Source: Chitinophaga ginsengisoli (lineage in GTDB: Bacteria > Bacteroidota > Bacteroidia > Chitinophagales > Chitinophagaceae). From it: 64,000 bases of DNA. Below the pieces are notes generated by a model. The model had not been told where the DNA came from. It saw nothing but the letters and a program-made list of their open reading frames with translations, and searched no databases. Shown here one piece after another: positions 54,997 to 63,959 of this stretch (position 1 is its first letter; each line of letters begins with the position of its first letter). The DNA lies in NCBI RefSeq assembly GCF_003014595.1, contig NZ_PYGK01000020.1, positions 85,626-149,625 on the forward strand, written 5' to 3'. A program made the translations under genes and the position numbers.

Positions 54997-56436
54997 ATGG
55001 AAGAAAAAATTATGATCGTAGAAGACGAGCTGATTGTTGCGGGCGATATACGGTTGACGCTGGAGCGTGCTGGCTATAAGGTCTCAGGCGTGGCTCGTTC
55101 TGTACACCGGGCATTGGAGATCATAGAAACGGAAAGGCCAGACCTTGTATTGCTGGATATCTATCTGAAGGGAGACCAGACTGGTATAGATCTGGCCGTT
55201 GAGCTGAATAAAGTAAACATCCCTTTTGTATACCTCTCTGCCAATTGCAACCGCCAGGTGCTGGAGGCTGCAAAAGTAACCCAGCCCTACGGTTTTATTG
55301 TGAAACCGTTCAGGGAGAAAGATCTGTTGGTGACACTGGATATTGCCCGCTACCGTTACGAGCATCATCGCGCCCTAAAAATACAGCCAGATAATGAACA
55401 GCAGGCCGAGCCTTCACGTCTGCCCGTTTTCCTGCCAGATAAAGTGATAGAGGCACAGCATAACAATCTGCCGTCTATTCCCAACTTTGAAGGCATTATC
55501 GGGCAAAGCAATCCTATGTTACGTGTGTTTGAGCTGATCCGCCAGGTAGCTCCGCTGGATACTTCTGTGCTGATATTGGGAGAAACCGGTACCGGTAAGG
55601 AAGGTGTGGCAAATTGTATCCATAAGCTGTCGCCCCGCAAAGCAAAGCCATTCGTGAAAGTGAACTGTGCTGCCCTGCCCACGCACCTGATAGAATCAGA
55701 GCTGTTCGGTCATGAGAAAGGCGCCTTTACAGGTGCATTAGAGAAGAGGATCGGGAAGTTTGAAAGGGCAGATGGCGGTACTATTTTCCTGGATGAAATA
55801 GGCGACATGCCGGCAGACCTGCAGGTGAAACTATTGCGTGTATTGCAGGAAAAGGAAATTGAAAGGATTGGTGGTAACGGACCGCTGAAAGTGAATGTAC
55901 GTATCATTGCCGCTACTAACCGTAACCTGGAAAAAGAGATCGCTGAAGGACGTTTCCGCCTCGATCTGTATTACAGGTTGCACGTATTCCCTATTATGCT
56001 GTCAGCCCTGCGCGAACGCCGTGAAGACATCCCATTACTCATCTCCCATTTCATCCGTTTATATGCTGTTGCTACAGGAAAGATGGTAGAAGATGTAACA
56101 CCGGTAGTATTGAAGCAACTGATGGACTACAGCTGGCCGGGCAATGTGCGTGAATTGCAAAACCTGATAGAGAGAAGCGTGCTGCTGGCGCGCGAAAGCA
56201 CGATCAAAGAAGTATCGCTGCCTACATCTGCCAAGAAAGAAACGGTCGTGGTGAGTGCTGAAAAAGATATTAAGACAATTGTAGAATTAGAAAGAGAACA
56301 TATACTTACTGTACTGAAGAAGTGTAATCACAAAATATCCGGTCCGGGTGGAGCGGCGGAATTACTGAATCTGCCGCCTTCTACACTGGCTTCAAAGATG
56401 AAGAAACTGGGTATTGTGAAAAGACATACATTATAG
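54997..56436 (+). CDS. Sigma-54-dependent response regulator (NtrC type)
   Basis: 479 residues. Receiver domain (1-120) with acidic pair E10-D11, phosphoacceptor D54 in LVLLDIYLKG and the conserved Lys in FIVKPFRE. A linker leads to the AAA+ domain with Walker A GETGTGKE (195-202), GAFTGA (242-247, the sigma-54 contact loop), Walker B GGTIFLDEIGDM and the Arg finger region. The C-terminal Fis-type helix-turn-helix (about 445-475) is GGAAELLNLPPSTLASKMKKLGI. It is the output of the upstream kinases; its target promoters need a -24/-12 element and were not identified here. Confidence 0.95.
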   Translation: MEEKIMIVEDELIVAGDIRLTLERAGYKVSGVARSVHRALEIIETERPDLVLLDIYLKGDQTGIDLAVELNKVNIPFVYLSANCNRQVLEAAKVTQPYGFIVKPFREKDLLVTLDIARYRYEHHRALKIQPDNEQQAEPSRLPVFLPDKVIEAQHNNLPSIPNFEGIIGQSNPMLRVFELIRQVAPLDTSVLILGETGTGKEGVANCIHKLSPRKAKPFVKVNCAALPTHLIESELFGHEKGAFTGALEKRIGKFERADGGTIFLDEIGDMPADLQVKLLRVLQEKEIERIGGNGPLKVNVRIIAATNRNLEKEIAEGRFRLDLYYRLHVFPIMLSALRERREDIPLLISHFIRLYAVATGKMVEDVTPVVLKQLMDYSWPGNVRELQNLIERSVLLARESTIKEVSLPTSAKKETVVVSAEKDIKTIVELEREHILTVLKKCNHKISGPGGAAELLNLPPSTLASKMKKLGIVKRHTL

Positions 56437-56852
56437 CGTTCTCCATAAAAAGTACAACAGAACAGGTGATTAGGCAATTGACATTCAGGTGCTATGAGGG
56501 TAGTTTTGTAGAGAAATCAACAAACAGTAAAAGACAGGGATCAACGGACAGGATACTCATAGGTAAAGAGGATGAACGTGTGTATTGACAGGGTGCGACA
56601 GCAATCAGTCAGCAGCTTATAAGGAAAGTGAGCAATCTGTAGACGATAGGCAATAGTTCATAGAAGATAACGCTTGGAAATGAACATCAGCCCAATCAGA
56701 CATAGTTAACCAGCCAGGAATACGAACCGGTGATTTACTATGAACTATTCGTCTATCGACTATGGAATGCTAACATGGAATGTGATGCGCTGCGATATTA
56801 ATTTCAAAGTATATCCTTCCTTTTATTCATACAGTGGAGCTTGATTGTTAAT
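56437..56852. other. Gene-free stretch after the regulator gene
   Basis: About 416 bases with no plausible frame. It contains distant inverted arms AATAGTTCATAG (56652-56663) and CTATGAACTATT (56738-56749), and related GATAGGC/CGTCTATC words nearby, so it may be a degenerate repeat. Confidence 0.4.
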
Positions 56853-56884
56853 GGCCGTTTCTCTCCAGGAACGGTCCTTTTTTT
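56853..56884 (+). terminator. Hairpin with T-run before the small membrane protein
   Basis: GGCCGTT (56853-56859) pairs with AACGGTCC (56870-56877) with one bulged base, followed by seven T. It may end a long 3' leader of the kinase operon. Confidence 0.55.
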
Positions 56885-56908
56885 GCGGGAGGCTGCAGCG
56901 GTAGTTCG

Positions 56909-56916
56909 TATATTTG
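56909..56916 (+). promoter_or_regulatory. TAnnTTTG -7 box
   Basis: TATATTTG, 29 bases before the ATG at 56945; no TTG at 19-21 bp (nearest at 23). Confidence 0.4.
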
Positions 56917-56944
56917 TCTGGACTAACCCTTAATACCTGCGCAT

Positions 56945-57430
56945 ATGGAAGATAAATCTATTATAGCAGACAAGCTGGATGATCTGGAGGAACTATTGTT
57001 GCCGAGAAGAAGAACACTGTTGACCTGGTGGTTGAAGATATTCAGTTATCTCTTTTTATTCACGGGAATAGCTGCGCTGGCAATGTACCCGATGATGTTC
57101 CTGTTGGAGAACGACTATCATGTGTCCTTGTATGGATTGGAAAGCTCAGACAAACGTTCTTTCATTATGTTGGCAGTAGTCGTGTTGTTCCTCTTAAAAG
57201 GAGTGGTGGCTTATGGCTTATTGCTTGAAAAGGAATGGGCGATCGAAGTAGGCCTGGTTGACGCGGCGATAGGTATTCTGGTCTGCCTGTTTGTAGGTTT
57301 GTATACCATGTTCGGCACCGGTAGTTATATCGCTTCTTTCAGAGTGGAACTTGTTTTACTGATCATCTATCTGATTAAGCTGTTGAAGATGCAGGCAATA
57401 TGGAAGAAAAGCCCGGCGGGCTATAAATAA
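56945..57430 (+). CDS. Four-helix membrane protein of unknown function
   Basis: 161 residues with four hydrophobic segments (about 29-52, 72-92, 101-122 and 128-148). Acidic N-terminus (MEDKSIIADKLDDLEELL), then PRRRTLLTWW before the first helix. No family recognised; 29 bases before the next gene on the same strand. Confidence 0.6.
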   Translation: MEDKSIIADKLDDLEELLLPRRRTLLTWWLKIFSYLFLFTGIAALAMYPMMFLLENDYHVSLYGLESSDKRSFIMLAVVVLFLLKGVVAYGLLLEKEWAIEVGLVDAAIGILVCLFVGLYTMFGTGSYIASFRVELVLLIIYLIKLLKMQAIWKKSPAGYK

Positions 57431-57459
57431 TTATATTTCTATCATTCAAAATAACAGAT

Positions 57460-57756
57460 ATGGAACACCATTATGACACCGTCTCCAATGCCATTAATTC
57501 CCTGAAACGGCAGGGATTTACCGTTGATTTTAACCTGGAAGGAAATTACCTGGTAAATGAGGGAAATAAGATAGGCGTAAGTGATTTCAGCATTGTAGAC
57601 GTGTATCGTTATGAAGGCAATACTGATCCCTCAGATGAAGCAGCCGTATATGCCATTGAATCTACTAATGGTATCAAAGGTATACTGGTAACGGGTTACG
57701 GTGCTTCCTCTGATGCCTTTACCGGAGAAATGCTGGAAAAGCTGAAGATCAGATAG
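57460..57756 (+). CDS. Small conserved protein (often called phosphoribosylpyrophosphate synthetase)
   Basis: 98 residues with a conserved layout: YDTVSNAINSLKRQGFTVDFNL, DFSIVDVYRYEGNTDPSDEAAVYAIES, GIKGILVTGYGASSDAF. Similar proteins in Bacteroidetes are often labelled phosphoribosylpyrophosphate synthetase. They are far too short for that enzyme and lack its motifs, so the label should not be trusted. Function unknown. Confidence 0.75.
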   Translation: MEHHYDTVSNAINSLKRQGFTVDFNLEGNYLVNEGNKIGVSDFSIVDVYRYEGNTDPSDEAAVYAIESTNGIKGILVTGYGASSDAFTGEMLEKLKIR

Positions 57757-57807
57757 TCTCCGTGTAGATAACATGTAAACATCATAGCTGCTGCGCTGGC
57801 AGGTGTG

Positions 57808-58875
57808 TTACAAACGCCATTGCTGTCGCAGCATGTTCACCAGCAGATCTGGAAAGGTCCAGCCTATTTTCCGTGCCGCCAATGCCGATAAGCTGTCCTG
57901 ATCCTGTCTGTGCGGGCGGGCGGCGCCGGTCATATTAGGTTTCATATTCAGATCGAAGATGAAGTAATTCCCCTGCTCATCCTGCCGGCAATCTATTCTC
58001 ACAGGAGCTTTTGCACCTACTAACGCCGCAGCAGATTCGCACTGTTTACAGAGAGCAATGACCTTTTGTGATTGCAGTTGTGCATCGTCCAGCACCCTGC
58101 TGTTATGGACAACTGCAACACTTCCGTTGTAGGGGGCTACGCCGTCCTGGTGATTAAAACGTTCTACGGCCGGCAGGCTCCAGTAGTTGATCTTTTCCTG
58201 GCATAGGCCATTGAACTCATATTTACCTGGTGGCATCACCGTAACTGTCACTTCCTGTCCTTGCAGGAATTTTTCTACATAAACGGCGCTGCCGTAGTTT
58301 TCTACCGCCAGCATCTCTCCTAGTATTGCGTCCAGTTCTTCCTGGGTATCAGCAACACGTACACCCTCACTTCCCCTGCCACGTATGGGTTTAGCCACTA
58401 CCGGAAAGGAAAAGGGCAGCTGGTAATCGTACATGTTGTCTTTGCTGATCAGAACGGCCGGTGGAATAGGGAGATTGTTTTTTTGCAGCAGTTTATTGGT
58501 GATCCACTTATCATCGTACAGGTCTGTATTACGGGGCAGTTGCCCTACTGCGGCAATGCCTTTTTTCAGAAACGCTTCCACAGGATGCCCATTGTATAAG
58601 ATCGTATTCAGCCACAATACCTGTGCCCCTTTAGCCAGGGCATGCAGTATACCCGCTTCCGTGTCGGGGAATACCCAATCCAGGTCGATAGCCAATTGCG
58701 GATGGGTCACAGGTGTACTTACCAGCACTTGTTTTTCACGTAGCGCATAGGCAATGTCTGCACCACTGTCTGAATAGCCTCCGGGTTTCATAGGCTTGAG
58801 GATGCCATTCCTGGCAGGTGGCTGCTGCGCCTGATAGAGCAGGGCGACTGGGGTTCCGGTTATTGACATGGTCAT
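57808..58875 (-). CDS. ATP-grasp ligase, D-Ala-D-Ala-ligase-like
   Basis: 355 residues. The N-terminal domain (about 1-115) is followed by the ATP-grasp core: FPVVAKPIRGRGSEGVRVAD (nucleotide loop), YVEKFLQGQEVTVTVMPPG and, near the end, FIFDLNMKPNMTGAARPHRQDQDS (metal ligands D..N). Substrate unknown; the family joins a carboxylate to an amine. It has no obvious partner gene here. ATG at 58875 or 58869. Confidence 0.8.
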   Translation of the reverse strand: MTMSITGTPVALLYQAQQPPARNGILKPMKPGGYSDSGADIAYALREKQVLVSTPVTHPQLAIDLDWVFPDTEAGILHALAKGAQVLWLNTILYNGHPVEAFLKKGIAAVGQLPRNTDLYDDKWITNKLLQKNNLPIPPAVLISKDNMYDYQLPFSFPVVAKPIRGRGSEGVRVADTQEELDAILGEMLAVENYGSAVYVEKFLQGQEVTVTVMPPGKYEFNGLCQEKINYWSLPAVERFNHQDGVAPYNGSVAVVHNSRVLDDAQLQSQKVIALCKQCESAAALVGAKAPVRIDCRQDEQGNYFIFDLNMKPNMTGAARPHRQDQDSLSALAARKIGWTFPDLLVNMLRQQWRL

Positions 58876-58947
58876 CTTTTTCTAACGTGTTTATAACGTG
58901 AATGTATAAAATTTTACATTCATCTGGCTGCAGTAGGTCCGGCGTTA

Positions 58948-59700
58948 TCAGGGTTGTGCAAGTCTTCTTGTCAGTCTTTCATACCTGGCCGGCTGCACAA
59001 ATATCAGGCTGTTATGATCGCTGTATCTGACCAGCCGCTCTTTTATATCAGTGCTCATCAGTACTTTATTCAGTAAGAGGTAAATGGCGGTGTTGTCGGG
59101 AGTGCACCCTTTGGTATTGGAGAACGTAACCGTATGCAGTGTGTGATCCAGTTTGGCGTAGATCGTATACTTGGTTTCAAAGGTGGAGGTCTGTTTGAAA
59201 CCATAACAGACCTCCAGTTTGATATTATTGTCGGCCAGAATACCCTGCATGGCGGTTGTGATCAGATCACTATAGTTCACAGGTTCGGCGATGCATTCAT
59301 CAGATAATGGCGCAAAGACCTTGTTATATTCCAGCACGGCTATTTCCGGTGAAGCCGCAGTTGTTTTCAGGTATTGACCGGGAGCAAGGAGCGTTTTTTT
59401 GAAGGTTTCCATATCATTAGCGATGCGGATATATTCTTCTGCGGAATACTTTGATTGCAACACCGGTGTTGCTTCATGATCGCTTCCCGTCGTACTTCTG
59501 CTGGTGGCTAATATCTGCTGAGGCCATGTCTTCGTGATATTCGTCTTCAACACATGGAACTCTGCTTCCGTGATAGGATGACGTGTATACTTGTAGTTAC
59601 CAATATCTACATTGATCTTCAGATCGAAGTTCTTATTGGCAGAATGCCTGTTGCATTGAAAGCTCAGAAGGGCAAGCAGAAATAAGAAAGTCTTTTTCAT
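58948..59700 (-). CDS. Lipoprotein of unknown function
   Basis: About 250 residues from ATG 59700 (MKKTFLFLLALLSFQC): a lipoprotein signal with lipobox SFQC. The mature part is mixed alpha/beta with motifs such as DIKLEVCYGFKQTSTFETKYT. No family recognised. It lies next to the Bcr/CflA transporter gene, 32 bases downstream of it on the same strand, so they may be one unit. Confidence 0.6.
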   Translation of the reverse strand: MKKTFLFLLALLSFQCNRHSANKNFDLKINVDIGNYKYTRHPITEAEFHVLKTNITKTWPQQILATSRSTTGSDHEATPVLQSKYSAEEYIRIANDMETFKKTLLAPGQYLKTTAASPEIAVLEYNKVFAPLSDECIAEPVNYSDLITTAMQGILADNNIKLEVCYGFKQTSTFETKYTIYAKLDHTLHTVTFSNTKGCTPDNTAIYLLLNKVLMSTDIKERLVRYSDHNSLIFVQPARYERLTRRLAQP

Positions 59701-59732
59701 AGGATATATGGCTGACTGCAAGATAGCATCTT

Positions 59733-60974
59733 TTAGTGAATGACCGCAGCCTCACCAGCTTCCTGCAGCAAAACAGGATTCGTGATGCGTGTACGTCCTA
59801 TGAGTAACATCGTAAGTGATAGCACAGCTGTAGCCGCCATAATAACGGTCATAGGTACAGCGGTGGTCATATCAAACAAGCTGCTGATGGTAGAGGCAAG
59901 TCCGCCAATGCCCATCTGCAGAGCGCCCATCAGTGCAGCCGCACTTCCCGCATTCTTTTTAAAAGGTGCAATACTAAGTGCAGTAGCATTCGGATAAACA
60001 AATCCGAGACAACTCAGGAAAAGGAACAGTATGAAAATGGTGGAGCCTAATCCCAGCCATCCCATATAGGTTCCAAAACAGAGCGCAACGCCTACGAGTG
60101 TTTGTCCCAGCAGGGCTACACGGATAATTTGCTCACTGCGGAAATAACGTAAGGTCAGACTGTTCAATTGGCTGGAGCCAATAAGTCCGACTGACAAGCC
60201 TGCGAAGATCCAGCCGAAATGCTTTTCAGATACATGGAAGATGTCCATGAATACGACCGGGGAGGAAGACACATATACGAATAATCCGGAGAAGGCAAGT
60301 GCTCCCGTCAACGCATAAGTGTAAAACTGTGGCTCCCGCATAACTGCCCAGAAGCCATTAATAATCGGAGCTGGTTTCAGTGACATGGAGGTATCCGGCT
60401 GATGGCTTTCCGGCAGAAAGAAAATACAAGTCAGCATCAGGAAAAATCCCATAAGACCCAGTACAACAAATATGATCTGCCAGCCCCAGGCCGCTGTGAT
60501 ATAACCGCCGATAGTCGGTGCCAGCATCGGAGACGCACTCACTACCAGCATAAGCAGGGCAAATACTTTTGCACTGTCTTTTATAGGGAAGAAGTCACGT
60601 ACCATGGCAACAGAGGCTACTGCAGCGGCACAGCTACCGATAGCCTGGATGAAACGTACCGCCACAAAGAAATCCAGTGATTTCGCCACGATACAACCGG
60701 CAGAAGCCAGGATGTAAACGACCAGGCCTGCGTAAAGCGGTTTTTTTCTGCCAAAGCGGTCCAGAAGTGGACCATATAGCAATTGTCCGGCAGATATGCC
60801 GATGAAATAGCTGGCAAGGGAAAGTCCGATCCTGGCTGTCGTCGTGTGCAAGTCTATCGCAATAGCCTGGTAGCCGGAAAGGTACATATCGATTGAAAAT
60901 GGCCCCAGTGCCGTCATTGTTCCCAATATAAGTATCAGTGACCAATACCGGCGGGTTGTCATAGTAGCTTCCAT
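59733..60974 (-). CDS. Bcr/CflA family drug-efflux MFS transporter
   Basis: 413 residues with 12 predicted membrane helices. The family marks are near the N-terminus (ALGPFSIDMYLSGYQAIAIDL), the loop motif LYGPLLDRFGRKKPLY and the helix-5-like motif GGYITAAWGWQIIFVVLGLMG. Bcr/CflA proteins export drugs such as bicyclomycin or small molecules by proton antiport; the substrate here is unknown. A second in-frame ATG (60962) is possible. Confidence 0.92.
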   Translation of the reverse strand: MEATMTTRRYWSLILILGTMTALGPFSIDMYLSGYQAIAIDLHTTTARIGLSLASYFIGISAGQLLYGPLLDRFGRKKPLYAGLVVYILASAGCIVAKSLDFFVAVRFIQAIGSCAAAVASVAMVRDFFPIKDSAKVFALLMLVVSASPMLAPTIGGYITAAWGWQIIFVVLGLMGFFLMLTCIFFLPESHQPDTSMSLKPAPIINGFWAVMREPQFYTYALTGALAFSGLFVYVSSSPVVFMDIFHVSEKHFGWIFAGLSVGLIGSSQLNSLTLRYFRSEQIIRVALLGQTLVGVALCFGTYMGWLGLGSTIFILFLFLSCLGFVYPNATALSIAPFKKNAGSAAALMGALQMGIGGLASTISSLFDMTTAVPMTVIMAATAVLSLTMLLIGRTRITNPVLLQEAGEAAVIH

Positions 60975-61116
60975 TATTCGTATTTAAGGGTGCAAAATTA
61001 TCTAAACATATCGGGAAATCCCAATCTAACTATGTCAAGATAGGATGAGGGAAGGGGAGAGTACAGTGAGAGAACAAGCAGAGAAGAAGCAGAGAAGACG
61101 GAGAGAACAAGCAGGC

Positions 61117-63582
61117 TTATTTTGCCCGGATGTCAATTTTAGCCGTTTTAAGCCCCTGCCCTTCGATCTGGAGTGTTATATTGCCTGACCGCCCATTGGC
61201 TCTTAAAATGGCTAATCCGCGTCCTCTGAAGGTGGTCAGCGCCGGTTGTTGGAAACTTGCCGGACAGTCCGGACAGGCACTACCTGCAGCTGCCAGGGTG
61301 GCTTGTCCGCTGACGCTGATCTTTAACGGTAAATTGGCATCAGGAACAATCCTTCCCAGGTTATCCACAATATCCACATTCACGTACACAAGTTCATTTG
61401 CGTCTGCAGTAATTTGTGTACGGTCGGCCGTTAATTTGATGGCCTGCGGAGGATTAGCCAGCGCCAGCGTTTTGACGCCGATCTCATTGCCTTTGCTGTC
61501 GTATACAAAGGCCGTCAGCACGCCTGGGGTATATGGAATATTGAATGTCACCGTAAGTGGTGTACTGTCTGATACGGTTTTTGTCGCCACCCGGTAGTCG
61601 TTCAATACGAGCTCGACTTTCTCTCCTCTTGTAAAGACCCGTACCTGCATATTTTTACCGTTCATGCCCGGCCATGTCCAGGAAGGTACTTCATCCGGCC
61701 ATCCCCAGCGGCTTACTTTTTCTTTCGTTCCTTCGGGGATGGGGGTATGTACCAGCATTTCCACCATGCTTCTGCCCCATACCACATCCCGGAAATAAGA
61801 TTGAGGTTTCTTATTGCCAATAAGGTCTATATCGCCACACCATGCATTGAACCATGGATGGGTGCGTCTTCCTGTGCCGTTGCCGGTATAGGTGCTGTGT
61901 CCTATACCCGCTTCTCCCAGGTAGTCCATAGCCGTCCAGACGAAGTCGCCGATTACAAAGGGGAGTCCCTGCACCTGGTTCCAGGCATGATACAGATCTG
62001 CCGGGAAGGTTTCCGATCCGAACATCACACGACCGGGCACACGTCTTTCGTCTATAGCATAACTACGCCACTGGTAATTATATCCTGCAACGTCCAGCAG
62101 GGCGAATGAGGCATCTGTAGCCGTCCATTTATACGGTCTTTCCCAGAAATCATTCTCGGCAGCTGTAATAGCCCGGGTGCTATCCATATGGTGTATTGCC
62201 TTCACCATCTGCCGGGTGATCGCAAGTCCTGCACTATCCGCCCGTTCAGGTATTTCATTGCCAATGCTCCACATAATGACGCTCGGATGGTTCCTGTCGC
62301 GCAGTATCATGCTTTGCAGATCGCGCTGCCACCATGCTTTAAAGAAACGGTGGTAGTCCTGCGGCTGCTTCTGGTCTTCCCACATATCAAAAGCCTCGTC
62401 GATGACCAGTATGCCGAGTTTGTCGCAGGTCTCCAGGAATTTTTCAGAAGGGGGATTATGGCTGGTGCGGATGGCGTTGAATCCGTAAGCCTTCATCAAT
62501 TCCACTTTCCTTTCTTCTGCCCGGTCAAAGGCCGCCGCACCTAACAGGCCGTTGTCATGATGAAGGCAACCGCCTTTCAGCAGAACCTTCTCACCATTGA
62601 TGGTCAGCCCCCTGGTGGCATTGATCCTGATCTGCCGGATACCTGTTTTGATCTCAAGCCGGTCTGCGGTGGCAGTGTTCTTTACATTAAGGGTATCCAT
62701 TAGTCGGATCTCCGTGGTATAGAGGTAGGGCCTTCCCGGCGACCATAAGGCCGGGTTGTTCACAGTGAGTTGCCTGATGACCGTAGTTGTATCGCCCGGG
62801 GCAATGTTAACCGGCTGAGATGCATATGCAACCACCTGGCCGGTACTATCTTTCAGCCGGATCTGCAGCAGGCGTTGAGCGGCACCTGTCACGCTGCCCG
62901 TCACTGCAGTGGCTATCTGTATCACCGCTTTTTGTTTGCCGGCTTCCTGAGTGGTGATGAAGATGCCGTCTTTTATCAGGTGTACGGGAGGGGCCATGAC
63001 CAGGTGTACGTGCCGGTAGATACCTGCCCCGGTATACCAGCGGGAGTTAAGTCCTTCATTTTTTACCCGGACGGCCAGGACGTTCTTTTGTCCGGGAGTA
63101 GCCAGGTAAGGCGTCAGGTCGTAGGTGAAAGGCGTATAACCATAGGGGTGGTTCCCCAGGTGGTGTCCATTGATCCAGACGTCGCTGTCCATGTATACGC
63201 CGTCAAAGCGGATGGCAACGGTTTGTCCTGCCGGAAGGGCAGGTAAAGTGAATGGCTTGCGGTACCAGGCCGTGCCACCTACGACATAGGCGCCATGTTC
63301 TTTTGCCGGACTGTATTTATAAAAAGGGCCGATGATGGTGCTATCGTTTTGGCCAGGAAGATCTTCTATCGCCCAGTCATGCGGAAGGTGCAAGGTCCGC
63401 CAGCCGGCGTCGGGAAAGTCAGGCTGTTCCGCTCCGGTCAGACTATCTTTTTTGAACCGCCAGTTGTCGTCGAACAGCTGTTCTCTTACCAGCGGCAGTT
63501 TTTTTGTTTGTCCGTAGGATTGCAGGGCGAGCATCAGGCTGCCCAGCCATAAAAGTTTCGCAAGGCTCATAGTATTCTTCAT
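61117..63582 (-). CDS. Secreted glycoside hydrolase family 2 protein (beta-galactosidase-like)
   Basis: About 821 residues from ATG 63582, which has GGAG seven bases before it; in-frame upstream ATGs exist but spoil the signal peptide (MKNTMSLAKLLWLGSLMLALQSYGQ). Sugar-binding domain (about 50-190: WYRKPFTLP, DSDVWINGHHLGNHPYGYTPF), Ig-like domain (about 195-300) and TIM barrel (about 305-600). The barrel has IRTSHNPPSEKF, the acid/base Glu in MWSIGNEIPE and the nucleophile in VMFGSETFPAD. C-terminal Ig-like domains follow, including an ACPDCPASF CxxC segment. It should release a beta-linked sugar from a polysaccharide; the exact sugar is not certain. Confidence 0.9.
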   Translation of the reverse strand: MKNTMSLAKLLWLGSLMLALQSYGQTKKLPLVREQLFDDNWRFKKDSLTGAEQPDFPDAGWRTLHLPHDWAIEDLPGQNDSTIIGPFYKYSPAKEHGAYVVGGTAWYRKPFTLPALPAGQTVAIRFDGVYMDSDVWINGHHLGNHPYGYTPFTYDLTPYLATPGQKNVLAVRVKNEGLNSRWYTGAGIYRHVHLVMAPPVHLIKDGIFITTQEAGKQKAVIQIATAVTGSVTGAAQRLLQIRLKDSTGQVVAYASQPVNIAPGDTTTVIRQLTVNNPALWSPGRPYLYTTEIRLMDTLNVKNTATADRLEIKTGIRQIRINATRGLTINGEKVLLKGGCLHHDNGLLGAAAFDRAEERKVELMKAYGFNAIRTSHNPPSEKFLETCDKLGILVIDEAFDMWEDQKQPQDYHRFFKAWWQRDLQSMILRDRNHPSVIMWSIGNEIPERADSAGLAITRQMVKAIHHMDSTRAITAAENDFWERPYKWTATDASFALLDVAGYNYQWRSYAIDERRVPGRVMFGSETFPADLYHAWNQVQGLPFVIGDFVWTAMDYLGEAGIGHSTYTGNGTGRRTHPWFNAWCGDIDLIGNKKPQSYFRDVVWGRSMVEMLVHTPIPEGTKEKVSRWGWPDEVPSWTWPGMNGKNMQVRVFTRGEKVELVLNDYRVATKTVSDSTPLTVTFNIPYTPGVLTAFVYDSKGNEIGVKTLALANPPQAIKLTADRTQITADANELVYVNVDIVDNLGRIVPDANLPLKISVSGQATLAAAGSACPDCPASFQQPALTTFRGRGLAILRANGRSGNITLQIEGQGLKTAKIDIRAK

Positions 63583-63682
63583 TTCTCCAGTGCAGATGCG
63601 CATTTCCTCTTTCCGGGGATGCATGTCACTGACCACGTCCGAAAGTTATTTTAAAAAATCTGATATTTTTTTTGAATCATTT

Positions 63683-63712
63683 TTGGATATATCAAAAAAT
63701 CATCTACCTTTG
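63683..63712 (+). promoter_or_regulatory. Promoter of tRNA-Pro
   Basis: TTG at 63683-63685, a 19-bp spacer and TACCTTTG at 63705-63712: a full match to the Bacteroidetes consensus, 51 bases before the tRNA. Confidence 0.8.
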
Positions 63713-63763
63713 CAATCCCAAACATCGAAAGCGATGGCAACAAAGCGAGATGTTTAACGGGTT

Positions 63764-63837
63764 CGGGGCGTAGCGTAGCCCGGTATCGCGCCTGCTTTGG
63801 GAGCAGGAGGTCGCAGGTTCGAATCCTGCCGCCCCGA
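63764..63837 (+). tRNA. tRNA-Pro (anticodon TGG)
   Basis: 74-nt tRNA. Acceptor arms CGGGGCG and CGCCCCG with discriminator A, anticodon stem CCTGC/GCAGG with TGG at 63798-63800, T-arm GCAGG TTCGAAT CCTGC. CCA is not encoded. Confidence 0.97.
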
Positions 63838-63841
63838 CAGA

Positions 63842-63869
63842 AAGGAGATCAGAAATGATCTCCTTTTTT
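63842..63869 (+). terminator. Terminator of tRNA-Pro
   Basis: AAGGAGATCA (63842-63851), loop GAAA, TGATCTCCTT (63856-63865), then T-run. Confidence 0.9.
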
Positions 63870-63921
63870 GTTTTTGCTACATTTTGTAGCAATTGCATGG
63901 ATTACGGATCAAGGCCAAAAG

Positions 63922-63952
63922 TTGTGAAGCGAGACGAATTTTTCTAATTTTG
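63922..63952 (+). promoter_or_regulatory. Promoter with TTG and TAnnTTTG
   Basis: TTG at 63922-63924, a 20-bp spacer and TAATTTTG at 63945-63952. The next ATG (63960) is only seven bases after the -7 box, so the transcript may be leaderless. Confidence 0.6.
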
Positions 63953-63959
63953 CGTTAGG

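Noticed and set aside
57460..57756. Phosphoribosylpyrophosphate synthetase
   Set aside because: The protein has 98 residues and none of the PRPP-binding motifs; the name is a database habit only.
61069..61114. GAGAGAACAAGCAG twice in a purine-rich stretch after the GH2 gene
   Set aside because: Short low-complexity sequence; no structure or known function.
63704..63898. Open frame of 64 codons across tRNA-Pro (GAAGFEPATSCSQSRRD)
   Set aside because: Same artefact: the antisense of a tRNA gene.
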